Shown here one piece after another: positions 8,753-17,952 of a stretch of DNA of 64,000 bases; position 1 is the first letter of the stretch, and each line of letters begins with the position of its first letter. A model generated the notes under the pieces. The model saw nothing but the letters and a program-made list of their open reading frames with translations, searched no databases and was not told the DNA's origin. Where the stretch lies: the NCBI GenBank assembly GCA_949288455.1, contig CASEKF010000015.1, forward strand, positions 32,898 to 96,897. Reading direction: 5' to 3'. Both the position numbers and the translations under genes were made by a program. This DNA is from an uncultured bacterium. Its GTDB lineage: Bacteria; Vulcanimicrobiota; CADAWZ01.

Positions 8753-10093
8753 ATGAAAAAATCAACGGCATATGAAATCAACGCGGCGTTAACCGTCATA
8801 ATAGCGGCCGCTATAATCGTTATCGCGGTTATGATAGCTCATCAGCGCCCCGTAAAATGGGATTTAACGAAAAATAAAGCTAACACTCTCTCGCCTCAAA
8901 GCAAGGAAATACTAAAAGGGCTGCAATCTTCGATCAAAGCCGTAGTTTTTACCGAAAATCCAAGTCGGCGATCCAATATTGAAAAATTGATGAAATTATA
9001 TAAAAACGAAGGAAATAAATTTTCTTACGTTTTTTACGAACCTAACAAAAATCCTGAAAAATCCGAAGAATACGGAGTCACTCTCGATCCGTGTCTATAT
9101 TTAGAGACAGACGCCGGAAAACGCGAAAAGATCATAGAAATAACGGAAGAAAACATAACTAATTCAATAGTTAAAATTTTAAGTTCCACAGAAAAAAAGG
9201 TATATATGCTTTCAGGTCATGGCGAATTGCCGATAAACGATCCTGAAAATATAAAGTCTCTCGATATTTTAAAAACGGCTATGGAAAAAGAAATATACTC
9301 CTTAGATTCGCTCAACCTAAAACAAACCGGCAAAATTCCCGAAGACGCCTCTCTTATTATTATTGCCGGACCCACTATTCCTTTCTATCCTAAAGAAATA
9401 CAGATTCTGGAAAAATACATGAGCGAAGGAGGAAAAACTCTGTGGCTTACGGGGAGCTCGTTCCCGGAAGAAACTAAAAAAATATTCGCTAAATACGGAT
9501 TTTCTCAATATCCCGGACAAATAGAAGACGAAACCGGCAAAATCATCGGAGAATCCACGTCTATAACTTTAGCTCTGTCCGCTATGCCGTCGTCGGTAAC
9601 CAAAGGCTTTGATCCGACTAAAACTCTGTATTTTATGCCTTTATGCGGAGCTTTAAAATTTGAAAAAAACGTAGAAGGAACGACTATAGAACCGGTTTTA
9701 AACGCAAATCAAAACTGCTCGATCAAAACTAAAAACGGAGAACCGGTAGATATAGACAATTTAGGAATTATTACGGGCATAACTATTGAAAGGCCTGTAA
9801 AAGACAGCGAAAAAACGGAGAAAATAGTCGTTTTAGGAAGCTCCTTAATGGCTTCCGGACAATACGTCAACAGAGGAGACAATATAAATTTACTGCTTAA
9901 TTCGGCCGCTTGGTTAGTCGAAGAAAAAAATCTGATAGCTATAAGACCTAAAGACGAAATATCAGCGCCTTTAAAGATGACGCCAATGGAAACTAATCAG
10001 TTCTTTTTTAAGACCGTCATAGCTATGCCGATATTAATCCTCGGTTTTTGGTTATCGCTGAGAATAGCAAAAAAAGTAGCGGGGAAAAAATAA
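8753..10093 (+). CDS. GldG-like ABC transporter auxiliary protein
   Basis: A 446-residue protein anchored by an N-terminal membrane helix (about 13-30) and a second at the C-terminus (about 421-440), with a large domain between them that should face the periplasm. It begins the domain with the typical phrase RPVKWDLTKNKANTLSPQSKEILKGL, then VYMLSGHGELPI and a late IIIAGPTIPFYPKEIQILEKYMSEGGK segment, features of the ABC-type uncharacterised transport auxiliary (GldG) family. It follows the permease by four bases. GAGAGG precedes the start. The role in transport is not known; the large extracytoplasmic domain suggests substrate contact or envelope coupling. Confidence 0.88.
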   Translation: MKKSTAYEINAALTVIIAAAIIVIAVMIAHQRPVKWDLTKNKANTLSPQSKEILKGLQSSIKAVVFTENPSRRSNIEKLMKLYKNEGNKFSYVFYEPNKNPEKSEEYGVTLDPCLYLETDAGKREKIIEITEENITNSIVKILSSTEKKVYMLSGHGELPINDPENIKSLDILKTAMEKEIYSLDSLNLKQTGKIPEDASLIIIAGPTIPFYPKEIQILEKYMSEGGKTLWLTGSSFPEETKKIFAKYGFSQYPGQIEDETGKIIGESTSITLALSAMPSSVTKGFDPTKTLYFMPLCGALKFEKNVEGTTIEPVLNANQNCSIKTKNGEPVDIDNLGIITGITIERPVKDSEKTEKIVVLGSSLMASGQYVNRGDNINLLLNSAAWLVEEKNLIAIRPKDEISAPLKMTPMETNQFFFKTVIAMPILILGFWLSLRIAKKVAGKK

Positions 10094-10094
10094 C

Positions 10095-11375
10095 ATGAAC
10101 GGCAAAACTACTTTAATTTCAGCTATCGTATTGCTAATACTGGCATGTATATACGTATACGGGGAAATATCTAAAAAAGAGACGGCTATAAAAGAAAAAG
10201 AAGAAAAAAAAATTTTTTCTATAACGCCGGAAGAAATTAACCGCGTTTCAATAGGCAAAAAGGACGGATACGTCATCTTTGAAAAACAAGACGGGATATG
10301 GAATATATCTTCGCCGCAAAAATTTACGGCAAAATCCTGGGAATTTGAAAATATGCTTTATCTTCTAAGCGATCTGAAAAAAGAAGAAGAAATACCGGCT
10401 GAAAATTTAAAAGATTTTGGCCTTCAGCCGCCAAATATAATATTGACTCTATCGGGAAAAGAACGAGAAGAAACGATAGAAATAGGGAAAAGAAATTACA
10501 ACGGAAATCTTTCTTACGCAAAGAAACTAGATCAAAATTCCATATTTACCGTCAGCTCCATACTAATAGGCGATTTGGAACGCCCCTATTCTTTCTTCAT
10601 CGAAGACAGTCCTCTTCCGATCGACCTCGAGAAAGCGGAAGAAATACGCGTAAAAACAGAGAACAATACTACTCTGCTATCCAAACGCGAAGATATTTGG
10701 GAGATGGAAGGAGACGGGATGCCAAAACAAAAAGCCGATCCTAAAAAAGCGACTCTTTATCTTCAATCTATCACATCCCTGAGAGTTAGAGATATAAAAC
10801 AAGGTTCTCTTGCGCCTGACGCTCCAAAATCATATAAAGCTTATATTTCCGTAACAGACAAAGACAAAAAAGAAAAAAGTCTGTATTTATTGAAAGAGAA
10901 TAAAGAAAGCTCATTATGCCAAAGACTTCCCGGAGGCGAAACTTTTTTATTAGACCGAAAAGTCTCGGATAATATTTTCTTTATTTCTCCCGAGAAATTT
11001 AAAGACACTAGGCCGTTTAAGTTCAACGCCGAAGACATAAAGAATATCTATATAACAAGGGGAGAAAACACGTTTCATTTTACGAAGAACGGAACCTGGA
11101 AATCTTCCGGCGCTGAAAAAAAAGAAATTCCCGCAATACTCGCGCTGTTGTGGGAGCTTGAGGAGTTATCTTATGATAGCACTTCAGATAAACCCGGCCG
11201 GAGTCTTTATGCCATAAGCGCAAAATTAAAGAGCAATGAAATCGCGTTTGAATTTTCGATAGAAAAAAATCAAGACGACTTAATCATAGTTCTAAAGGAT
11301 AAAAGATACAAAATTACCGACGAGAAAATAGTAGATTTAATCGAAACGGTTTTAAAAGAAGTCGAAGCTAAATAA
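10095..11375 (+). CDS. DUF4340 domain protein of the Gld-like ABC operon
   Basis: A 426-residue protein with an N-terminal membrane anchor (about 5-22) and an extracytoplasmic region containing repeated beta-rich DUF4340-like units. Recognisable phrases include ITPEEINRVSIGKKDG, W.ISSPQKFTAKSWEFENMLYLLSDL and LKDFGLQPPNIILTLSG, the usual DUF4340 signature of a short disulphide-free beta segment followed by a W-x-(I/L) and a loop. It starts one base after the GldG-like stop, and the gene order ATPase, permease, GldG, DUF4340 is the common arrangement of this system in diverse phyla. Function is unknown beyond this linkage. Confidence 0.85.
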   Translation: MNGKTTLISAIVLLILACIYVYGEISKKETAIKEKEEKKIFSITPEEINRVSIGKKDGYVIFEKQDGIWNISSPQKFTAKSWEFENMLYLLSDLKKEEEIPAENLKDFGLQPPNIILTLSGKEREETIEIGKRNYNGNLSYAKKLDQNSIFTVSSILIGDLERPYSFFIEDSPLPIDLEKAEEIRVKTENNTTLLSKREDIWEMEGDGMPKQKADPKKATLYLQSITSLRVRDIKQGSLAPDAPKSYKAYISVTDKDKKEKSLYLLKENKESSLCQRLPGGETFLLDRKVSDNIFFISPEKFKDTRPFKFNAEDIKNIYITRGENTFHFTKNGTWKSSGAEKKEIPAILALLWELEELSYDSTSDKPGRSLYAISAKLKSNEIAFEFSIEKNQDDLIIVLKDKRYKITDEKIVDLIETVLKEVEAK

Positions 11376-11396
11376 CAAAATAATAAGGAGGGAACA

Positions 11397-12107
11397 ATGA
11401 CAAGAAAAAAAATCGAAAGGCTTGAATTAGAGACTAGATCTCGCAAGCCTGAGGAAACTGCGGAATCTTGCGAACCTTCCGTGAAAGAAGCAAAACCAAA
11501 AACTTCTTCACAACCCACATCGTCTTCCCCCATAATGATATATGGAACAAATAATAAGGATATCATCAAAATATCCGAAGGGAAGGACAGGAGCTTAACC
11601 GTAACGGTAAACGGAGTTTCAAAAACTTTTACGGAAGAAGAAGCCAAACGACTTCGATTCGTGACTGGAAACGGAAACGACGTTATAATAGCTGATAAAA
11701 ACGTAACTCATGATTTGTATATAAAGACAGGCGACGGAGATTGTACTATTTATACCGGAAAGGGCAACGATTTTATAATAACGGGAAACGGAAACAATAT
11801 AATATATTCCGACGACGGAAACGATAATATTCAGACTGGAAACGGAAACAACATAATTTTTGCGGGGAACGGCGACAATATAATAAACACCGGAACGGGA
11901 AACGATAAAATATATGCCGGAACCGGCGATAATATTATAAATTCAGGAGCGGGAGACGATCTTATAAGCGTTAAGGACGGCAATAATATTATTGACGCCG
12001 GAGAAGGTTTCGATACGATACTTGCCGGTAAAGGACAAAATATAGTTTATGATTTTAAAGGCGACAGCGTTAAAATTAAAACTACACCATGTCAAGAAAA
12101 AAAATAA
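11397..12107 (+). CDS. RTX-like calcium-binding repeat protein
   Basis: A 236-residue protein: a charged, disordered-looking first 50 residues without a signal peptide, a short beta region (MIYGTNNKDIIKISEGKDR), then about 14 tandem nine-residue units from about residue 85 to 215 such as GNGNDVIIA, GKGNDFIIT and GTGNDKIYA. These match the hemolysin-type GGxGxDxUx beta-roll with N often replacing D or G, so fewer canonical Ca2+ ligands than classical RTX toxins. AAGGAGGG lies just upstream. It begins 21 bases after the DUF4340 gene, so probably shares its transcript, raising the possibility that it is exported by, or works with, the ABC system (inference; RTX proteins normally use type I secretion with a C-terminal signal). 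Confidence 0.75.
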   Translation: MTRKKIERLELETRSRKPEETAESCEPSVKEAKPKTSSQPTSSSPIMIYGTNNKDIIKISEGKDRSLTVTVNGVSKTFTEEEAKRLRFVTGNGNDVIIADKNVTHDLYIKTGDGDCTIYTGKGNDFIITGNGNNIIYSDDGNDNIQTGNGNNIIFAGNGDNIINTGTGNDKIYAGTGDNIINSGAGDDLISVKDGNNIIDAGEGFDTILAGKGQNIVYDFKGDSVKIKTTPCQEKK

Positions 12108-12119
12108 AAGGAGATATTG

Positions 12120-12713
12120 ATGAAGAAGCCCGTATTCATTATTTTTCTAACAGTCCTAACAGTCGCATTCGTTATATCTTTAGTTTCTTTATCTTTTGCA
12201 AATCAAAAGATATCGACGGAAAACGACGCCAAACCTATATATGAAGACGCTAAAAGATTTATGGCAAAATTTAAAATGTCGGTTCCAAGAGATATTTTGC
12301 TTAGAGTCGAAAGTCCGGATCTCGTCAAAATAGAAGCGTCTAATTCCGGAAAATCAGGAGCAAATGTACAAGCGTTTTATAGGCCCCATTCGCCTGAAGT
12401 GATTTATATCCCCTCTAATTTAGACGAAACGGAATTATTCGCGACTCTGGCCCATGAGCTTACTCACGCTTGGCAATCCTCTTATTGTCCTCTTCAAGAC
12501 ACGTCGTTTAAAGAGGGATTAGCTTCTTGGATAACCGTACAAGCTTATATAGAAAAGGGGCAAAGCAACTCGGCATTGTCTTATCTTAACGGCTGCTCTC
12601 GCAGAGATCCCGAGGAAGCCAAAACGGTCAAGAGAATCATGGACATATATGAACGCGAAGGGATAGACGGAGTCATAAAATATGTCACAAAAGAAACGAG
12701 ATACAGAGAATAA
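12120..12713 (+). CDS. Secreted or membrane-anchored HExxH metallopeptidase
   Basis: A 197-residue protein with an N-terminal hydrophobic segment (about 5-28, ending SLSFAN), consistent with a signal peptide or anchor. The motif LAHELTHAWQ gives a zinc site HELTH, and the downstream EGLASW supplies a plausible third ligand glutamate, an arrangement like small gluzincins and the peptidase domain of DA1-type proteins. A TTG at 12117 is in frame, but AAAGGAG lies six bases before the ATG at 12120, so the ATG is chosen. It starts 12 bases after the RTX-like gene, suggesting co-expression; it might process or act beside that protein (inference). The exact peptidase family cannot be assigned by eye. 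Confidence 0.7.
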   Translation: MKKPVFIIFLTVLTVAFVISLVSLSFANQKISTENDAKPIYEDAKRFMAKFKMSVPRDILLRVESPDLVKIEASNSGKSGANVQAFYRPHSPEVIYIPSNLDETELFATLAHELTHAWQSSYCPLQDTSFKEGLASWITVQAYIEKGQSNSALSYLNGCSRRDPEEAKTVKRIMDIYEREGIDGVIKYVTKETRYRE

Positions 12714-13245
12714 AGAAATTTTTAACCTTGCGACAGAAAGACTTTTATTAATTCCGTTAACTCTGCGTCATTTATATTTATGCAGAACCGGAAGAAGAAA
12801 CATGGAAATATCTCTCGGGCTTAAAGCGGCTTCTTCCGGAGAAGATTTACATGACCCTACTATACGAGAAGCGTTAGAATGCATGATTTCAGCCGTAGAG
12901 TCGGATTTAGAAAACGAAAAATGGCTTACCAACTGGGAAATAATAAAAAAAAATGAAAATATAATAATAGGCGGCATGGCATTTTACGGGCCTCCCGATA
13001 AAAACGGAATATGCGAAATAGCTTACGTGATACAGGAAGCCTACAGAAACGCCGGGTACGGCTCCGAAGCCGTCAAGGCGCTAATAGAATGGGCGTTTAA
13101 GAACGGCGCGAAATCAGTTAAAGCCGAAGTGTCAAAGAATAACATTCCTTCTGAAAAACTGCTTAAAAATATAGGATTTAACAAATTTCAAGAATCGCCC
13201 GACTCTTACTTTTACGTCATACAAAATCTTTCAAAATTCCCGTAA
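12682..13245 (+). CDS. GNAT acetyltransferase, RimJ/RimL-like
   Basis: A 187-residue N-acetyltransferase of the Acetyltransf_3 type. It starts with the typical ATERLLLIPLT strand (about residues 17-27), and motif A is IAYVIQEAYRNAGYGSEAV, a form of the R/Q-x-x-G-x-G/A acetyl-CoA loop; ENNIPSEKLLKNIGF-like sequence (here KNNIPSEKLLKNIGFNKF) forms motif B. The ATG at 12682 overlaps the end of the peptidase gene by 32 bases and I find no better in-frame start further on, so it seems translationally coupled. Its 3' end overlaps the convergent 13217 gene by 29 bases. Substrate is unknown: ribosomal proteins, antibiotics or small amines are all acylated by this family. Confidence 0.85.
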   Translation: MSQKKRDTENKEIFNLATERLLLIPLTLRHLYLCRTGRRNMEISLGLKAASSGEDLHDPTIREALECMISAVESDLENEKWLTNWEIIKKNENIIIGGMAFYGPPDKNGICEIAYVIQEAYRNAGYGSEAVKALIEWAFKNGAKSVKAEVSKNNIPSEKLLKNIGFNKFQESPDSYFYVIQNLSKFP

Positions 13246-16054
13246 TCAAAGATTTTATTTCGCCGGACTTAACCCCTTTAAGTCTGGCGTTCTTAATTCT
13301 ATCTGCGGCGTCTTCAAGACAAAGGCTGGTTCTCAGCCACTCTTCAAAATCCCGTCTTCTAAAATGGTATTCGAAAGACGCCGAGGGAGCTTTATCTATA
13401 ATTTCCAAAAACTCGTCTAAAGATTGCGCGGACATACCGGTATACTCTCCCGGGATACAGAAATAAAATCTCTTTGCGGCTAATTTTTTCTTCTGCGAAG
13501 AACAATTAAAAATATTTTCGGCATACTCGCATTTTCTCAATTTCAGAGCGGATCTTTTTGCGGCTTCTTCCGATTTATAAATCTTTATATTTTGTTTCAA
13601 ATGCTCTATCACGGAATTAGCCTGTTCCTGAGACTTAGCCTCTGACGTAAGGTGCAAAACGGGTTCGGTCTTATCGGGAACTACAAGTCCCCAAGAGCCT
13701 GCGAAAAATATTTTGATTCCGTCTATAGCGGAATAAGGATGAGTTTCGCAATAACTATGGAAATATCTCATCAACCTGCCTTTGTCGGAAAAAGCGCATT
13801 CGACGTCAGCTTTAGCCTGATAGAAAACGGGCAGATTATCAGCCGCTTCCCCTATAGACATTTTTGTCAACGCCATTAATTCCAAAAGTTTAGCGAACGC
13901 AAACATGGAATCAAAACCGCAGTTAAACTCCGGAAATATGAAGCCTCCTTTATGGTTGCCTGCGAAAATTATCGTCTTGTCTAAAGCGGCTTCCATTAAA
14001 GATTGTCTGCCTACTCCTGTTCTAACGACTTCTCCCTTAGCGTCCCACATCATTTTATCAATAACGGAAGGAGCCGATTCGGTTACCGCTACGGCGGGCA
14101 AAGGGTATGCTTTAGAAATAAAATACGTCATCAGCAGCAATAATCTGTTCCCGTTAACGAGTCTTCCTTGTTCGTCTATAAGGAAAAAAGATTCCGAATC
14201 AGAATCTAAATATACTCCGGCGTTAGCTCCCAAAGTTACGACTACTTTTGACAGTTGAGACAACTGGCTCCTCTTAGAATAAACTCCTTCGCGGTGAGGA
14301 TCTATATAGGAATTTATAGAAATAGTTTCGCATCCGAGTTTGCCTAAAATATTAGGGAAAACGGCGGAGGAAGAACTAAAGCCATAATCGATGACCGCTT
14401 TAAAAGACGACGAAGAAATTTTTCCTATATCCAAACATTTCAAAAAGCCGTCGGTATAATTATCTATAACTCTGGGGGGGAAGCCTATAACTCCTATTTC
14501 TCCGCTAGGGCATCTTCTAAAATCTTCCCTTGAAAAAAGATTCTCCAATTTTCTCTCTTCCGATTTAGAAATATTTATGCCTTGATTATTAAAAAACTCG
14601 ATAAAAACAGACTGAGGGTCATAAGGCTTCATTCTTACATGAACGCCTCCCTCAGCCGCTCCGGCGCTAGTTACCTTTCTGGCTACGGCAGCCGGAACAA
14701 CCCTAAGATCGGCGACTTGTATCCCCGTCGAAGTAAGGCCGCATATAATAGCTCTATTGATCATACGCGACGCAGGATGCTCGTCTCTCGAAGTATTTAT
14801 AGTGTTTCCCTTTTCAAAAAAGGAACCGAAGGCCGCTCCAAGCTTAAGAGCAAACTCGGGAGTAATCTCAATATTAGAAAGACCGCTTATACCGTCGTTG
14901 CCGAACATACTTCCAAGCCATCTGCCTCCCCATATCAAACTTAGGCTTACGACGGCCCCGGCTTCAATTTTTTTATCAGGCCATATTTTGATATTCGAAT
15001 GTACGTTGGCGGCTTGACCTATAAAGCATCGGTCTCCTATGATAGCTCCGTCATGAGTTCTTACCTTCTCTTTTAAAACGGCTCCCTTGCCTATTATCGT
15101 GCCGTTTACGACGCAATCCCGTCCGATATATGTGTTTCCCCATATTATAGATCTCTCGATCTGAGCTCCTTTAGAAATTATACAGTTATCGCCAATAGAA
15201 GCGTAAGATCCTATATGTACTCCTTCCGAAATTTTACAATTCTTCCCTATCACTACATATTCGGATAATTTGACAGAAGGATGAACGTACGAGTTATCTC
15301 CTATCCAAATATTTTTCCTAACGAGCTTACCCGGGATATCGACGTCTATTTTACCTTGAAACAAGTCGCATGACGCTAATCTGTATTGTTCAAGACTGCC
15401 TATATCGCACCAATAACCGTCAAGCACGCACCCGTACAAAGGCTCGCCTTTTTTCATCATCATAGGAAATATATCTTTACTGAAATCATAGACTGCTCCA
15501 TTTTCCATTAAGTCTAAGATTTCGGGCTCAAGGCAATAAATACCGGTATTTACGGTATCGGTAATAACTTCTCCCCAATCCGGTTTTTCGATAAATTTTC
15601 TTATAACCGAATCTGAATCGGTGATTACTATGCCGAATTCCAAGGGATTCTCCACTTTCTTTAAAATAACGCTAGCTTTAGACCTCTTAGTTTTATGAAA
15701 TTGAATAAACGCTGAAAAATCAAAATCGGTAATAGCGTCTCCGCTTATAATCAAGAACGAATCGTCTAAAGACGAAGCTATTTTTTTTATACTTCCGGCA
15801 GTGCCTAAAGGCTCTTCTTCAATAGAATAATTTATATTAACGCCAAACTCTTTTCCATTTCCAAAATAGCTTACTATTTCGTCTGCCAAATAATGAAGCG
15901 TGACTATTATTTCTTTAATATTATGCCTGACAAGGCGTCCAATCATATGTTCCATAACGGGAATATTACAAACCGGAGCCAAGGGTTTTGGAGTATTAAC
16001 AGTTAGAGGTCTAAGCCTGGAGCCTTCTCCTCCTGCCATCACGACGGCTTTCAT
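13217..16054 (-). CDS. Mpg1-type nucleotidyltransferase/phosphomannomutase fusion with C-terminal DUF5752-like domain
   Basis: A 945-residue multidomain enzyme. Residues 1-235: nucleotidyltransferase fold with GGEGSRLRPLT at 8-18 and the FIEKPDWGE segment, as in mannose- or glucose-1-phosphate nucleotidyltransferases. About 245-370: left-handed beta-helix of hexapeptide repeats. About 375-800: phosphomannomutase-like region with DEHPASRMINRAIICGL and GGVHVRMKPYDPQ in place of the TASHNP-type phosphoserine loop, as in Mpg1 proteins where this domain looks degenerate. About 850-935: RFYFCIPGEYTGMSAQSLDEF... SASFEYHFRRRDFEEWL, resembling DUF5752. Mpg1 proteins are usually about 830 residues, so this extra domain explains the greater length. 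It probably supplies a GDP- or other NDP-sugar for glycans. TAGGAGGC precedes the start. Confidence 0.85.
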   Translation of the reverse strand: MKAVVMAGGEGSRLRPLTVNTPKPLAPVCNIPVMEHMIGRLVRHNIKEIIVTLHYLADEIVSYFGNGKEFGVNINYSIEEEPLGTAGSIKKIASSLDDSFLIISGDAITDFDFSAFIQFHKTKRSKASVILKKVENPLEFGIVITDSDSVIRKFIEKPDWGEVITDTVNTGIYCLEPEILDLMENGAVYDFSKDIFPMMMKKGEPLYGCVLDGYWCDIGSLEQYRLASCDLFQGKIDVDIPGKLVRKNIWIGDNSYVHPSVKLSEYVVIGKNCKISEGVHIGSYASIGDNCIISKGAQIERSIIWGNTYIGRDCVVNGTIIGKGAVLKEKVRTHDGAIIGDRCFIGQAANVHSNIKIWPDKKIEAGAVVSLSLIWGGRWLGSMFGNDGISGLSNIEITPEFALKLGAAFGSFFEKGNTINTSRDEHPASRMINRAIICGLTSTGIQVADLRVVPAAVARKVTSAGAAEGGVHVRMKPYDPQSVFIEFFNNQGINISKSEERKLENLFSREDFRRCPSGEIGVIGFPPRVIDNYTDGFLKCLDIGKISSSSFKAVIDYGFSSSSAVFPNILGKLGCETISINSYIDPHREGVYSKRSQLSQLSKVVVTLGANAGVYLDSDSESFFLIDEQGRLVNGNRLLLLMTYFISKAYPLPAVAVTESAPSVIDKMMWDAKGEVVRTGVGRQSLMEAALDKTIIFAGNHKGGFIFPEFNCGFDSMFAFAKLLELMALTKMSIGEAADNLPVFYQAKADVECAFSDKGRLMRYFHSYCETHPYSAIDGIKIFFAGSWGLVVPDKTEPVLHLTSEAKSQEQANSVIEHLKQNIKIYKSEEAAKRSALKLRKCEYAENIFNCSSQKKKLAAKRFYFCIPGEYTGMSAQSLDEFLEIIDKAPSASFEYHFRRRDFEEWLRTSLCLEDAADRIKNARLKGVKSGEIKSLITGILKDFV

Positions 16055-16275
16055 ATCTGCCTCCTAAAATTTAAAGAAATTATTACCGGATTGACAAATA
16101 AATTTTAGTAAAAATTTCTGTAAATTTCTAAACAATCCTTTTAGTTTAAACCGACCTTCCATTCATAAAAAGTTAGAAGGAGTTTACTAAAGTTTTACAG
16201 AAAAAAGCTTCAAGAACAAAAGTTATTCGCAAAATAACCTGCGAATGTCATTATGAAAAGCAGCGAGGAATAAGG

Positions 16276-17889
16276 ATGAAAATATCTTTGGAAAAAATGG
16301 AACTGGATACGGTTGAATTAAACTCTGTGCTGACGTTTATCAACAAACTTTCAGAAAATTGCAATCCCATTCTATATTCTATAAGAAAAGAATATTGGAA
16401 TAGACTTAATCTTCCGGAATCAGGCTTTGCGAAATGGTGGAACAAGATATTAACGGATACTTTGGAAGAAACCGGCGTTTTCGGCGACGTAACGCTGACT
16501 AATGATAAAGACGTACTGTTTTACGATATAAATCTAATAGAAAGAAATATTAAAATAGGGTTCGTAGGCAAATCGGACGAACAAGAAACGGCGGTCAATT
16601 TACTAAACGAATTTAAACGCAAAATAATGCTGGCGGCTCAAAGTCTAAACGCGGAAAATTCAGTATGGGTTTCTAAAGAATATGATCAGCAAATTTTACA
16701 AGCTATAGAGAATCAGTCTTCCGTTTGTATTCCCTCCGAAGAAGAAACAGATCTATCCTTAGTTTTAGAAGACGCCAAAACAAGAAACTTCCTTTATAAA
16801 ATAAAAGATTGTTCTTCGACTTCAATCGCTAAAATATTTCCGCAGTCAGATATTCCGCAGATCGCTCCGATCGTCGATATCTTTGAAAAGCGAAAAGTAA
16901 TAACGAAGGAATTCGTAGTTCAGTGCAGCAAAACCGGACAGCCTATTTTAAAAGTTTCTTCAAGAAACGCTCTTGAAGAAACTCCTCAGGGAGCCAACAA
17001 ATGTTTTATTTGCGGAAACTCTCTCGCTAACGAAACGATAGACGAAATAATTTCCTGTTCCGAAATAGGCAAAAAATTTATTGAAAACGGATTCTGGCTT
17101 CAGATTAGAATCCTTCATTCCCTCAAACAAGCCGGCGTAGACTTAAATAAAGTGCGCATATGGCAAGGCGACAACAGTTTTATTTATCTATTCTCGATTA
17201 TAAACGGTCAGTCGTATCTTTTTGTTCTAACGGACAAAAAAACTACCGTCGACGACATGTATAAAATCAATTTATATATATCGTCGTATAATATAGAAAA
17301 CGTCCTGTTAATATCAACGGAGCCTATTCCTCTTCTGATTAAAAAGCATATAGAAAAATCGAGCGGCAGCGAAGCCAGTTTTAATTTTATCGAAACTTTA
17401 GAAGCTATAGACAAAATGATAGACCTATTTATCATCGACAGATCTTCCGCATACATTTCCAATCAGCTTTCTAACTTTGTCGATTTCACTCCCGTAAAAC
17501 TGAACGAGTTAATAATTAAAAGCGTTGCTAATCGCGAAGAGGACGAAGATAGTAATGAAAGCATGCAGATTTTATCCGAAGAGAACGTTGAAAAAGAGCC
17601 TGAGAACAAAACTGAAGAAAATATCGCCGATAAGCCTAAACAGCTGAAGCCGGAAACCGAACATAAAAAAGAGACTTCTGAAAATACGGCTAAAAGTGAA
17701 ACTAAACAAAAAAAATCTAAACTTCCCGCATCGCTTGAGATTCCAACGAAAAAAGAAAGCTTGAAAGACGATTTCATTATAGAAGAGGAATTATTGCCCG
17801 AAGATTTATCAATAGATAAACTTTCCGTAGACGAGTTATCGGAACTATCCGATCTTTCTAATTTATCTCTAGACGATCCGCTGAATTAA
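16276..17889 (+). CDS. Conserved-looking protein of unknown function with acidic tail
   Basis: A 537-residue protein that I do not recognise. It has no signal peptide or membrane helix. Residues 1-420 look globular, alternating helices and strands; a single CFIC motif lies near residues 243-246 with another cysteine about 28 residues earlier (VQCSKTGQP), which could be an incomplete zinc site. Residues about 425-537 are a low-complexity E/K/S/T-rich tail ending in short leucine/serine/aspartate repeats (LSVDELSELSDLSNLSLDD), which looks disordered and acidic. GAGGAATAAGG precedes the start. It stands alone between oppositely oriented genes, with a strong bidirectional terminator directly after the stop. 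Confidence 0.6.
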   Translation: MKISLEKMELDTVELNSVLTFINKLSENCNPILYSIRKEYWNRLNLPESGFAKWWNKILTDTLEETGVFGDVTLTNDKDVLFYDINLIERNIKIGFVGKSDEQETAVNLLNEFKRKIMLAAQSLNAENSVWVSKEYDQQILQAIENQSSVCIPSEEETDLSLVLEDAKTRNFLYKIKDCSSTSIAKIFPQSDIPQIAPIVDIFEKRKVITKEFVVQCSKTGQPILKVSSRNALEETPQGANKCFICGNSLANETIDEIISCSEIGKKFIENGFWLQIRILHSLKQAGVDLNKVRIWQGDNSFIYLFSIINGQSYLFVLTDKKTTVDDMYKINLYISSYNIENVLLISTEPIPLLIKKHIEKSSGSEASFNFIETLEAIDKMIDLFIIDRSSAYISNQLSNFVDFTPVKLNELIIKSVANREEDEDSNESMQILSEENVEKEPENKTEENIADKPKQLKPETEHKKETSENTAKSETKQKKSKLPASLEIPTKKESLKDDFIIEEELLPEDLSIDKLSVDELSELSDLSNLSLDDPLN

Positions 17890-17894
17890 AAACT

Positions 17895-17937
17895 AAAAAA
17901 GAACCGATTTCTTTATAGAAAATCGGTTCTTTTTTTT
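17895..17937. terminator. Bidirectional intrinsic terminator
   Basis: Arms 17895-17910 and 17920-17935 pair exactly (AAAAAAGAACCGATTT with its complement) around a 9-base loop; the plus-strand transcript ends in eight or more T and the minus strand sees the mirrored A-tract. It sits between the convergent 16276-17889 gene and the efflux operon ending at 17953, serving both. Confidence 0.88.
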
Positions 17938-17952
17938 GTCTAAACGTAGATT

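Noticed and set aside
7028-11375. Evidence for gliding motility from the Gld-like ABC genes
   Set aside because: These genes are widespread in non-gliding bacteria and no other gld or spr gene is present in the window.
13652-15017. Plus-strand open frames inside the Mpg1-type gene
   Set aside because: No motif or ribosome-binding site; the minus-strand protein is intact with clear domains.
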